Assembly: GCA_934045905.1 (NCBI GenBank)
Contig: CAKOGZ010000083.1
Location: forward strand, 248,001 to 312,000
From: Leuctra nigra
Lineage: Eukaryota; Arthropoda; Insecta; Plecoptera; Leuctridae
Length of the DNA stretch: 64,000 bases
Reading direction: 5' to 3'
This document shows positions 10,258 to 23,170 of this stretch, one piece after another (the stretch's first letter is position 1; each line of letters opens with the position of its first letter). The notes beneath the pieces were generated by a model that was given only the letters and a program-made list of their open reading frames with translations, did no database searches and had not been told where the DNA came from. Made by a program: the position numbers and the translations under genes.

Positions 10258-13200
10258 TTGACAACGTTACCCTATATAGTAGATGGTGAGAGGCTTAAAA
10301 AGTGCAGAAACACTTTTTTATGTCAGACTCTCCGATTCGCCGGAATTAACTGTTCATGTTATTCAGAAGCTGATGGGTCGACCCCCGATAGATTTTCATC
10401 CATTTTTTTGTCAATGTATATTGACCAACAATGTAGGTTAGCCTACAAAGGTAACAATGTAACAATTAACAATGTTCCTTAGATTTTCCTCATTTCCTAG
10501 GTTTTCATCCATTTTTTAGTCAATGGAGGTTAAAGCTTGTGATGAGTCAGCTACGCTCGCTTCGCTAACCTGTATTAACCTAACTTTATTATATAATAAT
10601 CTGACAGGGCAGCGTCGGGCGACTCCAAGGGGGCAGAGTGGGGTTCTTTTTTATAATTTTATTTATAAGCCTATTTTTTTGCGAAAAGTGTTTTATTACA
10701 TTTCTCGGCATAACGTTGTGTAGGCATCAAGAAAATTCGATAAAAACAGGGGGGTGCAACTTAAGAAGTAGGTCATATTGAAAAAGTTTTGTTTGTTTCC
10801 TACTTTGTGACGAATCTATTACTCTTAGAGAGCTGAAAATGATACACCATATAGATGATGGAGAGAGGCTTAAAAAGTGCAGAAACACTTTTTTCTGTCA
10901 GACGCTCCGATACGCCGCATTTCTTAGTTTATGTCCTTCAGAAGCAGAAGGGCACAATCCTGATAGGTTTTCATCAATTTTTTTGTCACTCTAGGTTAAA
11001 GCTTGTTAAGGGTCAGCTACGCTCGCTTCGCTCGCTTCGCTAACCTTTCCTAACCTAACTTTATTATAAAATTATCTGACCGGGCAACGTCGGGCGACTC
11101 CAGGAGGCAGAGGGGAGATTTTTTTTTACATGATTATGTTAAGCCTATTATTTTCGAAAAGTGTTTTATTTCATTTCTCGGCATAACGTTGTGTAGGCTT
11201 CAAGAAAATTCGATAAAAATAGGGGGGTGCCACTTTAGAAGTAGCTCATATTGATATTTTTTTATTTGTTTCCTACTTTGTGACGAATCTATTACTCTAA
11301 GAGAGTTGACAACGTTACCCTATATAGTAGATGGTGAGAGGCCTTAAAAGTGCAGAAACACTTTTTTATGTCAGACTCTCCGATTCGCCGGAATTAACTG
11401 TTCATGTTATTCAGAAGCTGATGGGTCGACCCCCGATAGATTTTCATCCATTTTTTTGTCAATGTATATTGACCAACAATGTAGGTTAGCCTACAAAGGT
11501 AACAATGTAACAATTAACAATGTTCCTTAGATTTTCCTCATTTCCTAGGTTTTCATCCATTTTTTAGTCAATGGAGGTTAAAGCTTGTGATGAGTCAGCT
11601 ACGCTCGCTTCGCTAACCTGTATTAACCTAACTTTATTATATAATAATCTGACAGGGCAGCGTCGGGCGACTCCAAGGGGGTAGAGTGGGGTTCTTTTTT
11701 ATAATTTTATTTATAAGCCTATTTTTTTCGAAAAGTGTTTTATTTCATTTCTCGGCATAACGTTGTGTAGGCTTCAAGAAAATTCGATAAAAATAGGGGG
11801 GTGCCACTTTAGAAGTAGCTCATATTGATATTTTTTTATTTGTTTCCTACATTGTGACGAATCTATTACTCTAAGAGAGTTGACAACGTTACCCTATATA
11901 GTAGATGGTGAGAGGCTTAAAAAGTGCAGAAACACTTTTTTATGTCAGACTCTCCGATTCGCCGGAATTAACTGTTCATGTTATTTAGAAGCTGATGGGT
12001 CGACCCCCGATAGATTTTCATCCATTTTTTTGTCAATGTATATTGACCAACAATGTAGGTTAGCCTACAAAGGTAACAATGTAACAATTAACAATGTTCC
12101 TTAGATTTTCCTCATTTCCTAGGTTTTCATCCATTTTTAGTCAATGGAGGTTAAAGCTTGTGATGAGTCAGCTACGCTCGCTTCGCTAACCTGTATTAAC
12201 CTAACTTTATTATATAATAATCTGACAGGGCAGCGTCGGGCGACTCCAAGGAGGCAGAGTGGGGTTCTTTTTTATAATTTTATTTATAAGCCTATTTTTT
12301 TTTGAAAAGTGTTTTATTTCATTTCTCGGCATAACGTTGTGTAGGCTTCAAGAAAATTCGATAAAAATAGGGGGGTGCCACTTTAGAAGTAGCTCATATT
12401 GATATTTTTTTATTTGTTTCCTACTTTGTGACGAATCTATTACTCTAAGAGAGTTGACAACGTTACCCTATATAGTAGATGGTGAGAGGCTTAAAAAGTG
12501 CAGAAACACTTTTTTATGTCAGACTCTCCGATTCGCCGGAATTAACTGTTCATGTTATTCAGAAGCTGATGGGTCGACTCCCGATAGATTTTCATCCATT
12601 TTTTTGTCAATGTATATTGACCAACAATGTAGGTTAGCCTAAAAAGGGAACCATGTAACAATTAACAATGTTCCTTAGATTTTCCTCATTTCCTAGGTTT
12701 TCATCCATTTTTTAGTCAATGGAGGTTAAAGCTTGTGATGAGTCAGCTACGCTCGCTTCGCTAACCTGTATTAACCTAACTTTATTATATAATAATCTGA
12801 CAGGGCAGCGTCGGGCGACTCCAAGGGGGCAGAGTGGGGTTCTTTTTTATAATTTTATTTATAAGCCTATTTTTTTGCGAAAAGTGTTTTATTACATTTC
12901 TCGGCATAACGTTGTGTAGGCATCAAGAAAATTCGATAAAAACAGGGGGGTGCCACTTAAGAAGTAGGTCATATTGAAAAAGTTTTGTTTGTTTCTTACT
13001 TTGTGACGAATCTATTACTCTTAGAGAGCTGAAAATGATACACCATATAGATGATGGAGAGAGGCTTAAAAAGTGCAGAAACACTTTTTTCTGTCAGACG
13101 CTCCGATACGCCGCATTTCTTAGTTTATGTCCTTCAGAAGCAGAAGGGCACAATCCTGATAGGTTTTCATCAATTTTTTGTCACTGTAGGTTAAAGCTTG

Positions 13201-14920
13201 TTAAGGGTCAGCTACGCTCGCTTCGCTAACCTACCCTAACCTAACTTTATTATAAAATTATCTGACCGGGCAACGTCGGGCGACTCCAGGAGGCAGAGGG
13301 GAGATTTTTTTTTACATGTTAATGTTAAGCCTATTATTTTCGAAAAGTGTTTTATTTCATTTCTCGGCATAACGTTGTGTAGGCTTCAAGAAAATTCGAT
13401 AAAAATAGGGGGGTGCCACTTTAGAAGTAGCTCATATTGATATTTTTTTATTTGTTTCCTACTTTGTGACGAATCTATTACTCTAAGAGAGTTGACAACG
13501 TTACCCTATATAGTAGATGGTGAGAGGCTTAAAAAGTGCAGAAACACTTTTTTATGTCAGACTCACCGATTCGCCGGAATTAACTGTTCATGTTATTCAG
13601 AAGCTGATGGGTTCACCCCCGATAGATTTTCATCCATTTTTTTGTCAATGTATATTGACCAACAATGTAGGTTAGCCTACAAAGGTAACAATGTCACAAT
13701 TAACAATGTTCCTTAGATTTTCATCATTTCCTAGGTTTTCATCCATTTTTTTGTCAATGTATATTGACCAACAATGTAGGTTAGCCTACAAAGGTAACAA
13801 TGTAACAATTTACAATGTTCCTTAGATTTTCCTCATTTCATAGGTTTTCATCCATTTTTTAGTCAATGGAGGTTAAAGCTTGTGATGAGTCAACTACGCT
13901 CGCTTCGCTAACCTGTATTAACCTAACTTTATTATATAATAATCTGACAGGGCAGCGTCGGGCGACTCCAAGGGGGCAGAGTGGGGTTCTTTTTTATAAT
14001 TTTATTTATAAGCCTATTTTTTTTCGAAAAGTGTTTTATTTCATTTCTCGGCATAACGTTGTGTAGGCTTCAAGAAAATTCGATAAAAATAGGGGGTGCC
14101 ACTTTAGAAGTAGCTCATATTGATATTTTTTTATTTGTTTCCTACTTTGAGACGAATCTATTACTCTAAGAGAGTTGACAACGTTACCCTATATAGTAGA
14201 TGGTGAGAGGCTTAAAAAGTGCAGAAACACTTTTGTCTGTCAGACGCTCCGATACGCCGCATTTCTTAGTTTATGTCCTTCAGAAGCAGAAGGGCACAAT
14301 CCTGATAGGTTTTCATCAATTTTTTGTCCCTGTAGGTTAAAGCTTGTTAAGGGTCAGCTACGCTCGCTTCGCTCGCTTCGCTAACCTACCCTAACCTAAC
14401 TTTATTATAAAATTATCTGACCGGGCAACGTCGGGCGACTCCAGGAGGCAGAGGGGAGATTTTTTTTTACATGTTAATGTTAAGCCTATTATTTTCGAAA
14501 AGTGTTTTATTTCATTTCTCGGCATAACGTTGTGTAGGCTTCAAGAAAATTCGATAAAAATAGGGGGGTGCCACTTTAGAAGTAGCTCATATTGATATTT
14601 TTTTATTTGTTTCCTACTTTGTGACGAATCTATTACTCTAAGAGAGTTGACAACGTTACCCTATATAGTAGATGGTGAGAGGCTTAAAAAGTGCAGAAAC
14701 ACTTTTTTATGTCAGACTCTCCGATTCGCCGGAATTAACTGTTCATGTTATTCAGAAGCTGATGGGTCGACCCCCGATAGATTTTCATCCATTTTTTTGT
14801 CAATGTATATTGATTAACAATGTAGGTTAGCCTACAAAGGTAACAATGTAACAATTAACAATGTTCCTTAGATTTTCCTCATTTCCTAGGTTTTCATCCA
14901 TTTTTTAGTCAATGGAGGTT

Positions 14921-17900
14921 AAAGCTTGTGATGAGTCAGCTACGCTCGCTTCGCTAACCTGTATTAACCTAACTTTATTATATAATAATCTGACAGGGCA
15001 GCGTCGGGCGACTCCAAGGAGGCAGAGTGGGGTTCTTTTTTATAATTTTATTTATAAGCCTATTTTTTTTTGAAAAGTGTTTTATTTCATTTCTCGGCAT
15101 AACGTTGTGTAGGCTTCAAGAAAATTCGATAAAAATAGGGGGGTGCCACTTTAGAAGTAGCTCATATTGATATTTTTTTATTTGTTTCCTACTTTGTAAC
15201 GAATCTATTACTCTAAGAGAGTTGACAACGTTACCCTATATAGTAGATGGTGAGAGGCTTAAAAAGTGCAGAAACACTTTTTTATGTCAGACTCACCGAT
15301 TCGCCGGAATTAACTGTTCATGTTATTCAGAAGCTGATGGGTTCACCCCCGATAGATTTTCATCCATTTTTTTGTCAATGTATATTGAACAACAATGTCG
15401 GTTAGCCTACAAAGGTAACAATGTCACAATTAACAATGTTCCTTAGATTTTCATCATTTCCTAGGTTTTCATCCATTTTTTTGTCAATGTATATTGACCA
15501 ACAATGTAGGTTAGCCTACAAAGGTAACAATGTAACAATTTACAATGTTCCTTAGATTTTCCTCATTTCATAGGTTTTCATCCATTTTTTAGTCAATGGA
15601 GGTTAAAGCTTGTGATGAGTCAACTACGCTCGCTTCGCTAACCTGTATTAACCTAACTTTATTATATAATAATCTGACAGGGCAGCGTCGGGCGACTCCA
15701 AGGGGGCAGAGTGGGGTTCTTTTTTATAATTTTATTTATAAGCCTATTTTTTTTCGAAAAGTGTTTTATTTCATTTCTCGGCATAACGTTGTGTAGGCTT
15801 CAAGAAAATTCGATAAAAATAGGGGGTGCCACTTTAGAAGTAGCTCATATTGATATTTTTTTATTTGTTTCCTACTTTGTGACGAATCTATTACTCTAAG
15901 AGAGTTGACAACGTTACCCTATATAGTAGATGGTGAGAGGCTTAAAAAGTGCAGAAACACTTTTGTCTGTCAGACGCTCCGATACGCCGCATTTCTTAGT
16001 TTATGTCCTTCAGAAGCAGAAGGGCACAATCCTGATAGGTTTTCATCAATTTTTTGTCCCTGTAGGTTAAAGCTTGTTAAGGGTCAGCTACGCTCGCTTC
16101 GCTCGCTTCGCTAACCTACCCTAACCTAACTTTATTATAAAATTATCTGACCGGGCAACGTCGGGCGACTCCAGGAGGCGAGGGGAGATTTTTTTTTACA
16201 TGTTAATGTTAAGCCTATTATTTTCGAAAAGTGTTTTATATCATTTCTCGGCATAACGTTGTGTAGGCTTCAAGAAAATTCGATAAAAATAGGAGGGTGC
16301 CACTTTAGAAGTAGCTCATATTGATATTTTTTTATTTGTTTCCTACTTTGTGACGAATCTATTACTCTAAGAGAGTTGACAACGTTACCCTATATAGTAG
16401 ATGGTGAGAGGCTTAAAAAGTGCAGAAACACTTTTTTATGTCAGACTCTCCGATTCGCCGGAATTAACTGTTCATGTTATTCAGAAGCTGATAGGTCCAG
16501 TCCCGATAGATTTTCATCCATTTTTTTGTCAATGTATATTGACCAACAATGTAGGTAAGCCTACAAAGGTAACAATGAAACAATTAACAATGTTCCTTAG
16601 ATTTTCCTCATTTCCTAGGTTTTCATCCATTTTTTAGTCAATGGAGGTTAAAGCTTGTGATGAGTCAGCTACGCTCGCTTCGCTAACCTGTATTAACCTA
16701 ACTTTATTATATAATAATCTGACAGGGCAGCGTCGGGCGACTCCAAGGGGGCAGAGTGGGGTTCTTTTTTATAATTTTATTTTTAAGCCTATTTTTTTTC
16801 GAAAAGTGTTTTATTACATTTCTCGGCATAACATTGTGTAGGCATCAAGAAAATTCGATAAAAACAGGGGGGTGCCACTTAAGAAGTAGCTCATATTGAA
16901 AAAGTTTTGTTTGTTTCCTACTTTGTGACGAATCTATTACTCTTAGAGAGCTGAAAATGATACACCATATAGATGATGGAGAGAGGCTTAAAAAGTGCAG
17001 AAACACTTTTGTCTGTCAGACGCTCCGATACGCCGCATTTCTTAGTTTATGTCCTTCAGAAGCAGAAGGGCACAATCCTAATTGGTTTTCATCAATTTTT
17101 TGTCACTGTAGGTTAAAGCTTGTTAAGGGTCAGCTACGCTCGCTTCGCTCGCTTCGCTAACCTACCCTAACCTAACTTTATTATAAAATTATCTGACCGG
17201 GCAACGTCGGGCGACTCCAGGAGGCGAAAGGAGATTTTTTTTTACATGTTAATGTTAAGCCTATTATTTTCGAAAAGTGTTTTATTTCATTTCTCGGCAT
17301 AACGTTGTGTAGGCTTCAAGAAAATTCGATAAAAATAGGAGGGTGCCACTTTAGAAGTAGCTCATATTGATATTTTTTTATTTGTTTCCTACTTTGTGAC
17401 GAATCTATTACTCTAAGAGAGTTGACAACGTTACCCTATATAGTAGATGGTGATAGGCTTAAAAAGTGCAGAAACACTTTTTTATGTCAGACTCTCCGAT
17501 TCGCCGGAATTAACTGTTCATGTTATTCAGAAGCTGATGGGTCCAGTCCCGATAGATTTTCATCCATTTTTTTGTCAATGTATATTGACCAACAATGTAG
17601 GTAAGCCTACAAAGGTAACAATGAAACAATTAACAATGTTCCTTAGATTTTCCTCATTTCCTAGGTTTTCATCCATTTTTTAGTCAATAGAGGTTAAAGC
17701 TTGTGATGAGTCAGCTACGCTCGCTTCGCTAACCTGTATTAACCTAACTTTATTATATAATAATCTGACAGGGCAGCGTCGGGCGACTCCAAGGGGGCAG
17801 AGTGGGGTTCTTTTTTATAATTTTAGTTTTAAGCCTATTTTTTTTCGAAAAGTGTTTTATTACATTTCTCGGCATAACGTTGTGTAGGCATCAAGAAAAT

Positions 17901-18960
17901 TCGATAAAAACAGGGGGGTGCCACTTAAGAAGTAGCTCATATTGAAAAAGTTTTGTTTGTTTCCTACTTTGTGACGAATCTATTACTCTTAGAGAGCTGA
18001 AAATGATACACCATATAGATGATGGAGAGAGGCTTAAAAAGTGCAGAAACACTTTTGTCTGTCAGACGCTCCGATACGCCGCATTTCTTAGTTTATGTCC
18101 TTCAGAAGCAGAAGGGCACAATCCTAATTGGTTTTCATCAATTTTTTGTCACTGTAGGTTAAAGCTTGTTAAGGGTCAGCTACGCTCGCTTCGCTCGCTT
18201 CGCTAACCTACCCTAACCTAACTTTATTATAAAATTATCTGACCGGGCAACGTCGGGCGACTCCAGGAGGCGAGGGGAGATTTTTTTTTACATGTTAATG
18301 TTAAGCCTATTATTTTCGAAAAGTGTTTTATTTCATTTCTCGGCATAACGTTGTGTAGGCTTCAAGAAAATTCGATAAAAATAGGAGGGTGCCACTTTAG
18401 AAGTAGCTCATATTGATATTTTTTTATTTGTTTCCTACTTTGTGACGAATCTATTACTCTAAGAGAGTTGACAACGTTACCCTATATAGTAGATGGTGAG
18501 AGGCTTAAAAAGTGCAGAAACACTTTTTTATGTCAGACTCTCCGATTCGCCGGAATTAACTGTTCATGTTATTCAGAAGCTGATAGGTCCAGTCCCGATA
18601 GATTTTCATCCATTTTTTTGTCAATGTATATTGACCAACAATGTAGGTAAGCCTACAAAGGTAACAATGAAACAATTAACAATGTTCCTTAGATTTTAAT
18701 CATTTCCTAGGTTTTCATCCATTTTTTAGTCAATGGAGGTTAAAGCTTGTGATGAGTCAGCTACGCTCGCTTCGCTAACCTGTATTAACCTAACTTTATT
18801 ATATAATAATCTGACAGGGCAGCGTCGGGTGACTCCAAGGGGGCAGAGTGGGGTTCTTTTTTATAATTTTATTTTTAAGCCTATTTTTTTTCGAAAAGTG
18901 TTTTATTACATTTCTCGGCATAACATTGTGTAGGCATCAAGAAAATTCGATAAAAACAGG
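14921..18960 (+). repeat. Satellite block with A+, A/B and three A units separated by B
   Basis: Units start at 15222 A+, 15905 A/B, 16376 A, 16951 B, 17422 A, 17997 B and 18468 A. From about 15.09 to 18.96 kb this block matches about 23.30-27.17 kb at a shift of 8,209 bp. The shared marker GTAACG in place of GTGACG near 15197 and 23406 supports common descent. The 15222-16114 part also resembles 13492-14384 at a shift of 1,730 bp, with single-base differences. Confidence 0.85.
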
Positions 18961-19042
18961 GGGGTGCCACTTTAGAAGTAGCTCATATTGATATTTTTTT
19001 ATTTGTTTCCTACTTTGTGACGAATCTATTACTCTAAGAGAG
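18733..19042 (+). repeat. A tail joined directly to an A head (B unit skipped)
   Basis: The tail of the A unit starting at 18468 has the CATTGTGTAGGCATCAAG variant that elsewhere precedes a B head, yet from about 18970 it continues with CACTTTAGAAGTAGCTC and the A-type spacer and enters the A head at 19043. The corresponding positions at 26942-27252 and 31235-31545 do lead into B. The junction therefore marks an exchange at about 18955-18975 between two array neighbourhoods. Confidence 0.8.
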
Positions 19043-22000
19043 TTGACAACGTTACCCTATATAGTAGATGGTGAGAGGCTTAAAAAGTGCAGAAACACTT
19101 TTTTATGTCAGACTCTCCGATTCGCCGGAATTAACTGTTCATGTTATTTAGAAGCTGATGGGTCGACCCCCGATAGATTTTCATCAATTTTTTTGTCAAT
19201 GTATATTGACCAACAATGTAGGTTAGCCTACAAAGGTAACAATGTAACAATTAACAATGTTCCTTAGATTTTCCTCATTTCCTAGGTTTTCATCCATTTT
19301 TAGTCAATGGAGGTTAAAGCTTGTGATGAGTCAGCTACGCTCGCTTCGCTAACCTGTATTAACCTAACTTTATTATATAATAATCTGACAGGGCAGCGTC
19401 GGGCGACTCCAAGGAGGCAGAGTGGGGTTCTTTTTTATAATTTTATTTATAAGCCTATTTTTTTTTGAAAAGTGTTTTATTTCATTTCTCGGCATAACGT
19501 TGTGTAGGCTTCAAGAAAATTCGATAAAAATAGGGGGGTGCCACTTTAGAAGTAGCTCATATTGATATTTTTTTATTTGTTTCCTACTTTGTGACGAATC
19601 TATTACTCTAAGAGAGTTGACAACGTTACCCTATATAGTAGATGGTGAGAGGCTTAAAAAGTGCAGAAACACTTTTTTATGTCAGACTCTCCGATTCGCC
19701 GGAATTAACTGTTCATGTTATTCAGAAGCTGATGGGTCGACTCCCGATAGATTTTCATCCATTTTTTTGTCAATGTATATTGACCAACAATGTAGGTTAG
19801 CCTAAAAAGGGAACCATGTAACAATTAACAATGTTCCTTAGATTTTCCTCATTTCCTAGGTTTTCATCCATTTTTTAGTCAATGGAGGTTAAAGCTTGTG
19901 ATGAGTCAGCTACGCTCGCTTCGCTAACCTGTATTAACCTAACTTTATTATATAATAATCTGACAGGGCAGCGTCGGGCGACTCCAAGGGGGCAGAGTGG
20001 GGTTCTTTTTTATAATTTTATTTATAAGCCTATTTTTTGCGAAAAGTGTTTTATTACATTTCTCGGCATAACGTTGTGTAGGCATCAAGAAAATTCGATA
20101 AAAACAGGGGGGTGCCACTTAAGAAGTAGGTCATATTGAAAAAGTTTTGTTTGTTTCCTACTTTGTGACGAATCTATTACTCTTAGAGAGCTGAAAATGA
20201 TACACCATATAGATGATGGAGAGAGGCTTAAAAAGTGCAGAAACACTTTTTTCTGTCAGACGCTCCGATACGCCGCATTTCTTAGTTTATGTCCTTCAGA
20301 AGCAGAAGGGCACAATCCTGATAGGTTTTCATCAATTTTTTGTCACTGTAGGTTAAAGCTTGTTAAGGGTCAGCTACGCTCGCTTCGCTAACCTACCCTA
20401 ACCTAACTTTATTATAAAATTATCTGACCGGGCAACGTCGGGCGACTCCAGGAGGCAGAGGGGAGATTTTTTTTTACATGTTAATGTTAAGCCTATTATT
20501 TTCGAAAAGTGTTTTATTTCATTTCTCGGCATAACGTTGTGTAGGCTTCAAGAAAATTCGATAAAAATAGGGGGGTGCCACTTTAGAAGTAGCTCATATT
20601 GATATTTTTTTATTTGTTTCCTACTTTGTGACGAATCTATTACTCTAAGAGAGTTGACAACGTTACCCTATATAGTAGATGGTGAGAGGCTTAAAAAGTG
20701 CAGAAACACTTTTTTATGTCAGACTCACCGATTCGCCGGAATTAACTGTTCATGTTATTCAGAAGCTGATGGGTTCACCCCCGATAGATTTTCATCCATT
20801 TTTTTGTCAATGTATATTGACCAACAATGTAGGTTAGCCTACAAAGGTAACAATGTCACAATTAACAATGTTCCTTAGATTTTCATCATTTCCTAGGTTT
20901 TCATCCATTTTTTTGTCAATGTATATTGACCAACAATGTAGGTTAGCCTACAAAGGTAACAATGTAACAATTTACAATGTTCCTTAGATTTTCCTCATTT
21001 CATAGGTTTTCATCCATTTTTTAGTCAATGGAGGTTAAAGCTTGTGATGAGTCAACTACGCTCGCTTCGCTAACCTGTATTAACCTAACTTTATTATATA
21101 ATAATCTGACAGGGCAGCGTCGGGCGACTCCAAGGGGGCAGAGTGGGGTTCTTTTTTATAATTTTATTTATAAGCCTATTTTTTTTCGAAAAGTGTTTTA
21201 TTTCATTTCTCGGCATAACGTTGTGTAGGCTTCAAGAAAATTCGATAAAAATAGGGGGTGCCACTTTAGAAGTAGCTCATATTGATATTTTTTTATTTGT
21301 TTCCTACTTTGTGACGAATCTATTACTCTAAGAGAGTTGACAACGTTACCCTATATAGTAGATGGTGAGAGGCTTAAAAAGTGCAGAAACACTTTTGTCT
21401 GTCAGACGCTCCGATACGCCGCATTTCTTAGTTTATGTCCTTCAGAAGCAGAAGGGCACAATCCTGATAGGTTTTCATCAATTTTTTGTCCCTGTAGGTT
21501 AAAGCTTGTTAAGGGTCAGCTACGCTCGCTTCGCTCGCTTCGCTAACCTACCCTAACCTAACTTTATTATAAAATTATCTGACCGGGCAACGTCGGGCGA
21601 CTCCAGGAGGCAGAGGGGAGATTTTTTTTTACATGTTAATGTTAAGCCTATTATTTTCGAAAAGTGTTTTATTTCATTTCTCGGCATAACGTTGTGTAGG
21701 CTTCAAGAAAATTCGATAAAAATAGGGGGGTGCCACTTTAGAAGTAGCTCATATTGATATTTTTTTATTTGTTTCCTACTTTGTGACGAATCTATTACTC
21801 TAAGAGAGTTGACAACGTTACCCTATATAGTAGATGGTGAGAGGCTTAAAAAGTGCAGAAACACTTTTTTATGTCAGACTCTCCGATTCGCCGGAATTAA
21901 CTGTTCATGTTATTCAGAAGCTGATGGGTCGACCCCCGATAGATTTTCATCCATTTTTTTGTCAATGTATATTGACCAACAATGTAGGTTAGCCTACAAA

Positions 22001-23170
22001 GGTAACAATGTAACAATTAACAATGTTCCTTAGATTTTCCTCATTTCCTAGGTTTTCATCCATTTTTTAGTCAATGGAGGTTAAAGCTTGTGATGAGTCA
22101 GCTACGCTCGCTTCGCTAACCTGTATTAACCTAACTTTATTATATAATAATCTGACAGGGCAGCGTCGGGCGACTCCAAGGAGGCAGAGTGGGGTTCTTT
22201 TTTATAATTTTATTTATAAGCCTATTTTTTTTTGAAAAGTGTTTTATTTCATTTCTCGGCATAACGTTGTGTAGGCTTCAAGAAAATTCGATAAAAATAG
22301 GGGGGTGCCACTTTAGAAGTAGCTCATATTGATATTTTTTTATTTGTTTCCTACTTTGTGACGAATCTATTACTCTAAGAGAGTTGACAACGTTACCCTA
22401 TATAGTAGATGGTGAGAGGCTTAAAAAGTGCAGAAACACTTTTTTATGTCAGACTCTCCGATTCGCCGGAATTAACTGTTCATGTTATTCAGAAGCTGAT
22501 GGGTCGACTCCCGATAGATTTTCATCCATTTTTTTGTCAATGTATATTGACCAATAATGTAGGTTAGCCTAAAAAGGTAACCATGTAACAATTAACAATG
22601 TTCCTTAGATTTTCCTCATTTCCTAGGTTTTCATCCATTTTTTAGTCAATGGAGGTTAAAGCTTGTGATGAGTCAGCTACGCTCGCTTCGCTAACCTGTA
22701 TTAACCTAACTTTATTATATAATAATCTGACAGGGCAGCGTCGGGCGACTCCAAGGGGGCAGAGTGGGGTTCTTTTTTATAATTTTATTTATAAGCCTAT
22801 TTTTTTGCGAAAAGTGTTTTATTACATTTCTCGGCATAACGTTGTGTAGGCATCAAGAAAATTCGATAAAAACAGGGGGGTGCCACTTAAGAAGTTGGTC
22901 ATATTGAAAAAGTTTTGTTTGTTTCCTACTTTGTGACGAATCTATTACTCTTAGAGAGCTGAAAATGATACACCATATAGATGATGGAGAGAGGCTTAAA
23001 AAGTGCAGAAACACTTTTTTCTGTCAGACGCTCCGATACGCCGCATTTCTTAGTTTATGTCCTTCAGAAGCAGAAGGGCACAATCCTGATAGGTTTTCAT
23101 CAATTTTTTGTCACTGTAGGTTAAAGCTTGTTAAGGGTCAGCTACGCTCGCTTCGCTCGCTTCGCTAACC
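18961..23170 (+). repeat. Satellite block, third copy of part of the superrepeat
   Basis: Units start at 19043 A, 19617 A, 20191 B, 20654 A+, 21337 A/B, 21809 A, 22384 A and 22959 B. From 19.04 to about 22.35 kb it matches 11.88-15.19 kb at a shift of 7,163 bp, changing to 7,162 bp after a 1-bp T-run loss near 20035. The 22384 unit resembles those at 4723, 12454 and 19617 (GGTCGACTCCC marker). Confidence 0.84.

Larger units (their letters stand above)
7732..14920 (+). repeat. 7,731-bp superrepeat, second copy
   Basis: Unit order copies the first superrepeat: 8060 A, 8635 B, 9107 A, 9682 A, 10258 A, 10833 B, 11306 A, 11880 A, 12454 A, 13029 B, 13492 A+, 14175 A/B, 14647 A. Correspondence breaks down in the 14647 unit, which keeps an A tail where the first copy (6912) changes to B. 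Private changes include CCTAAGATT near 8280 and GAGACG near 14150. The part from about 11.88 to 15.19 kb has a further copy at about 19.04-22.35 kb. Confidence 0.87.

Noticed and set aside
11040..11062. Telomere sequence
   Set aside because: Only three to four pentamers with a substitution, embedded in each monomer; not a terminal tandem run.
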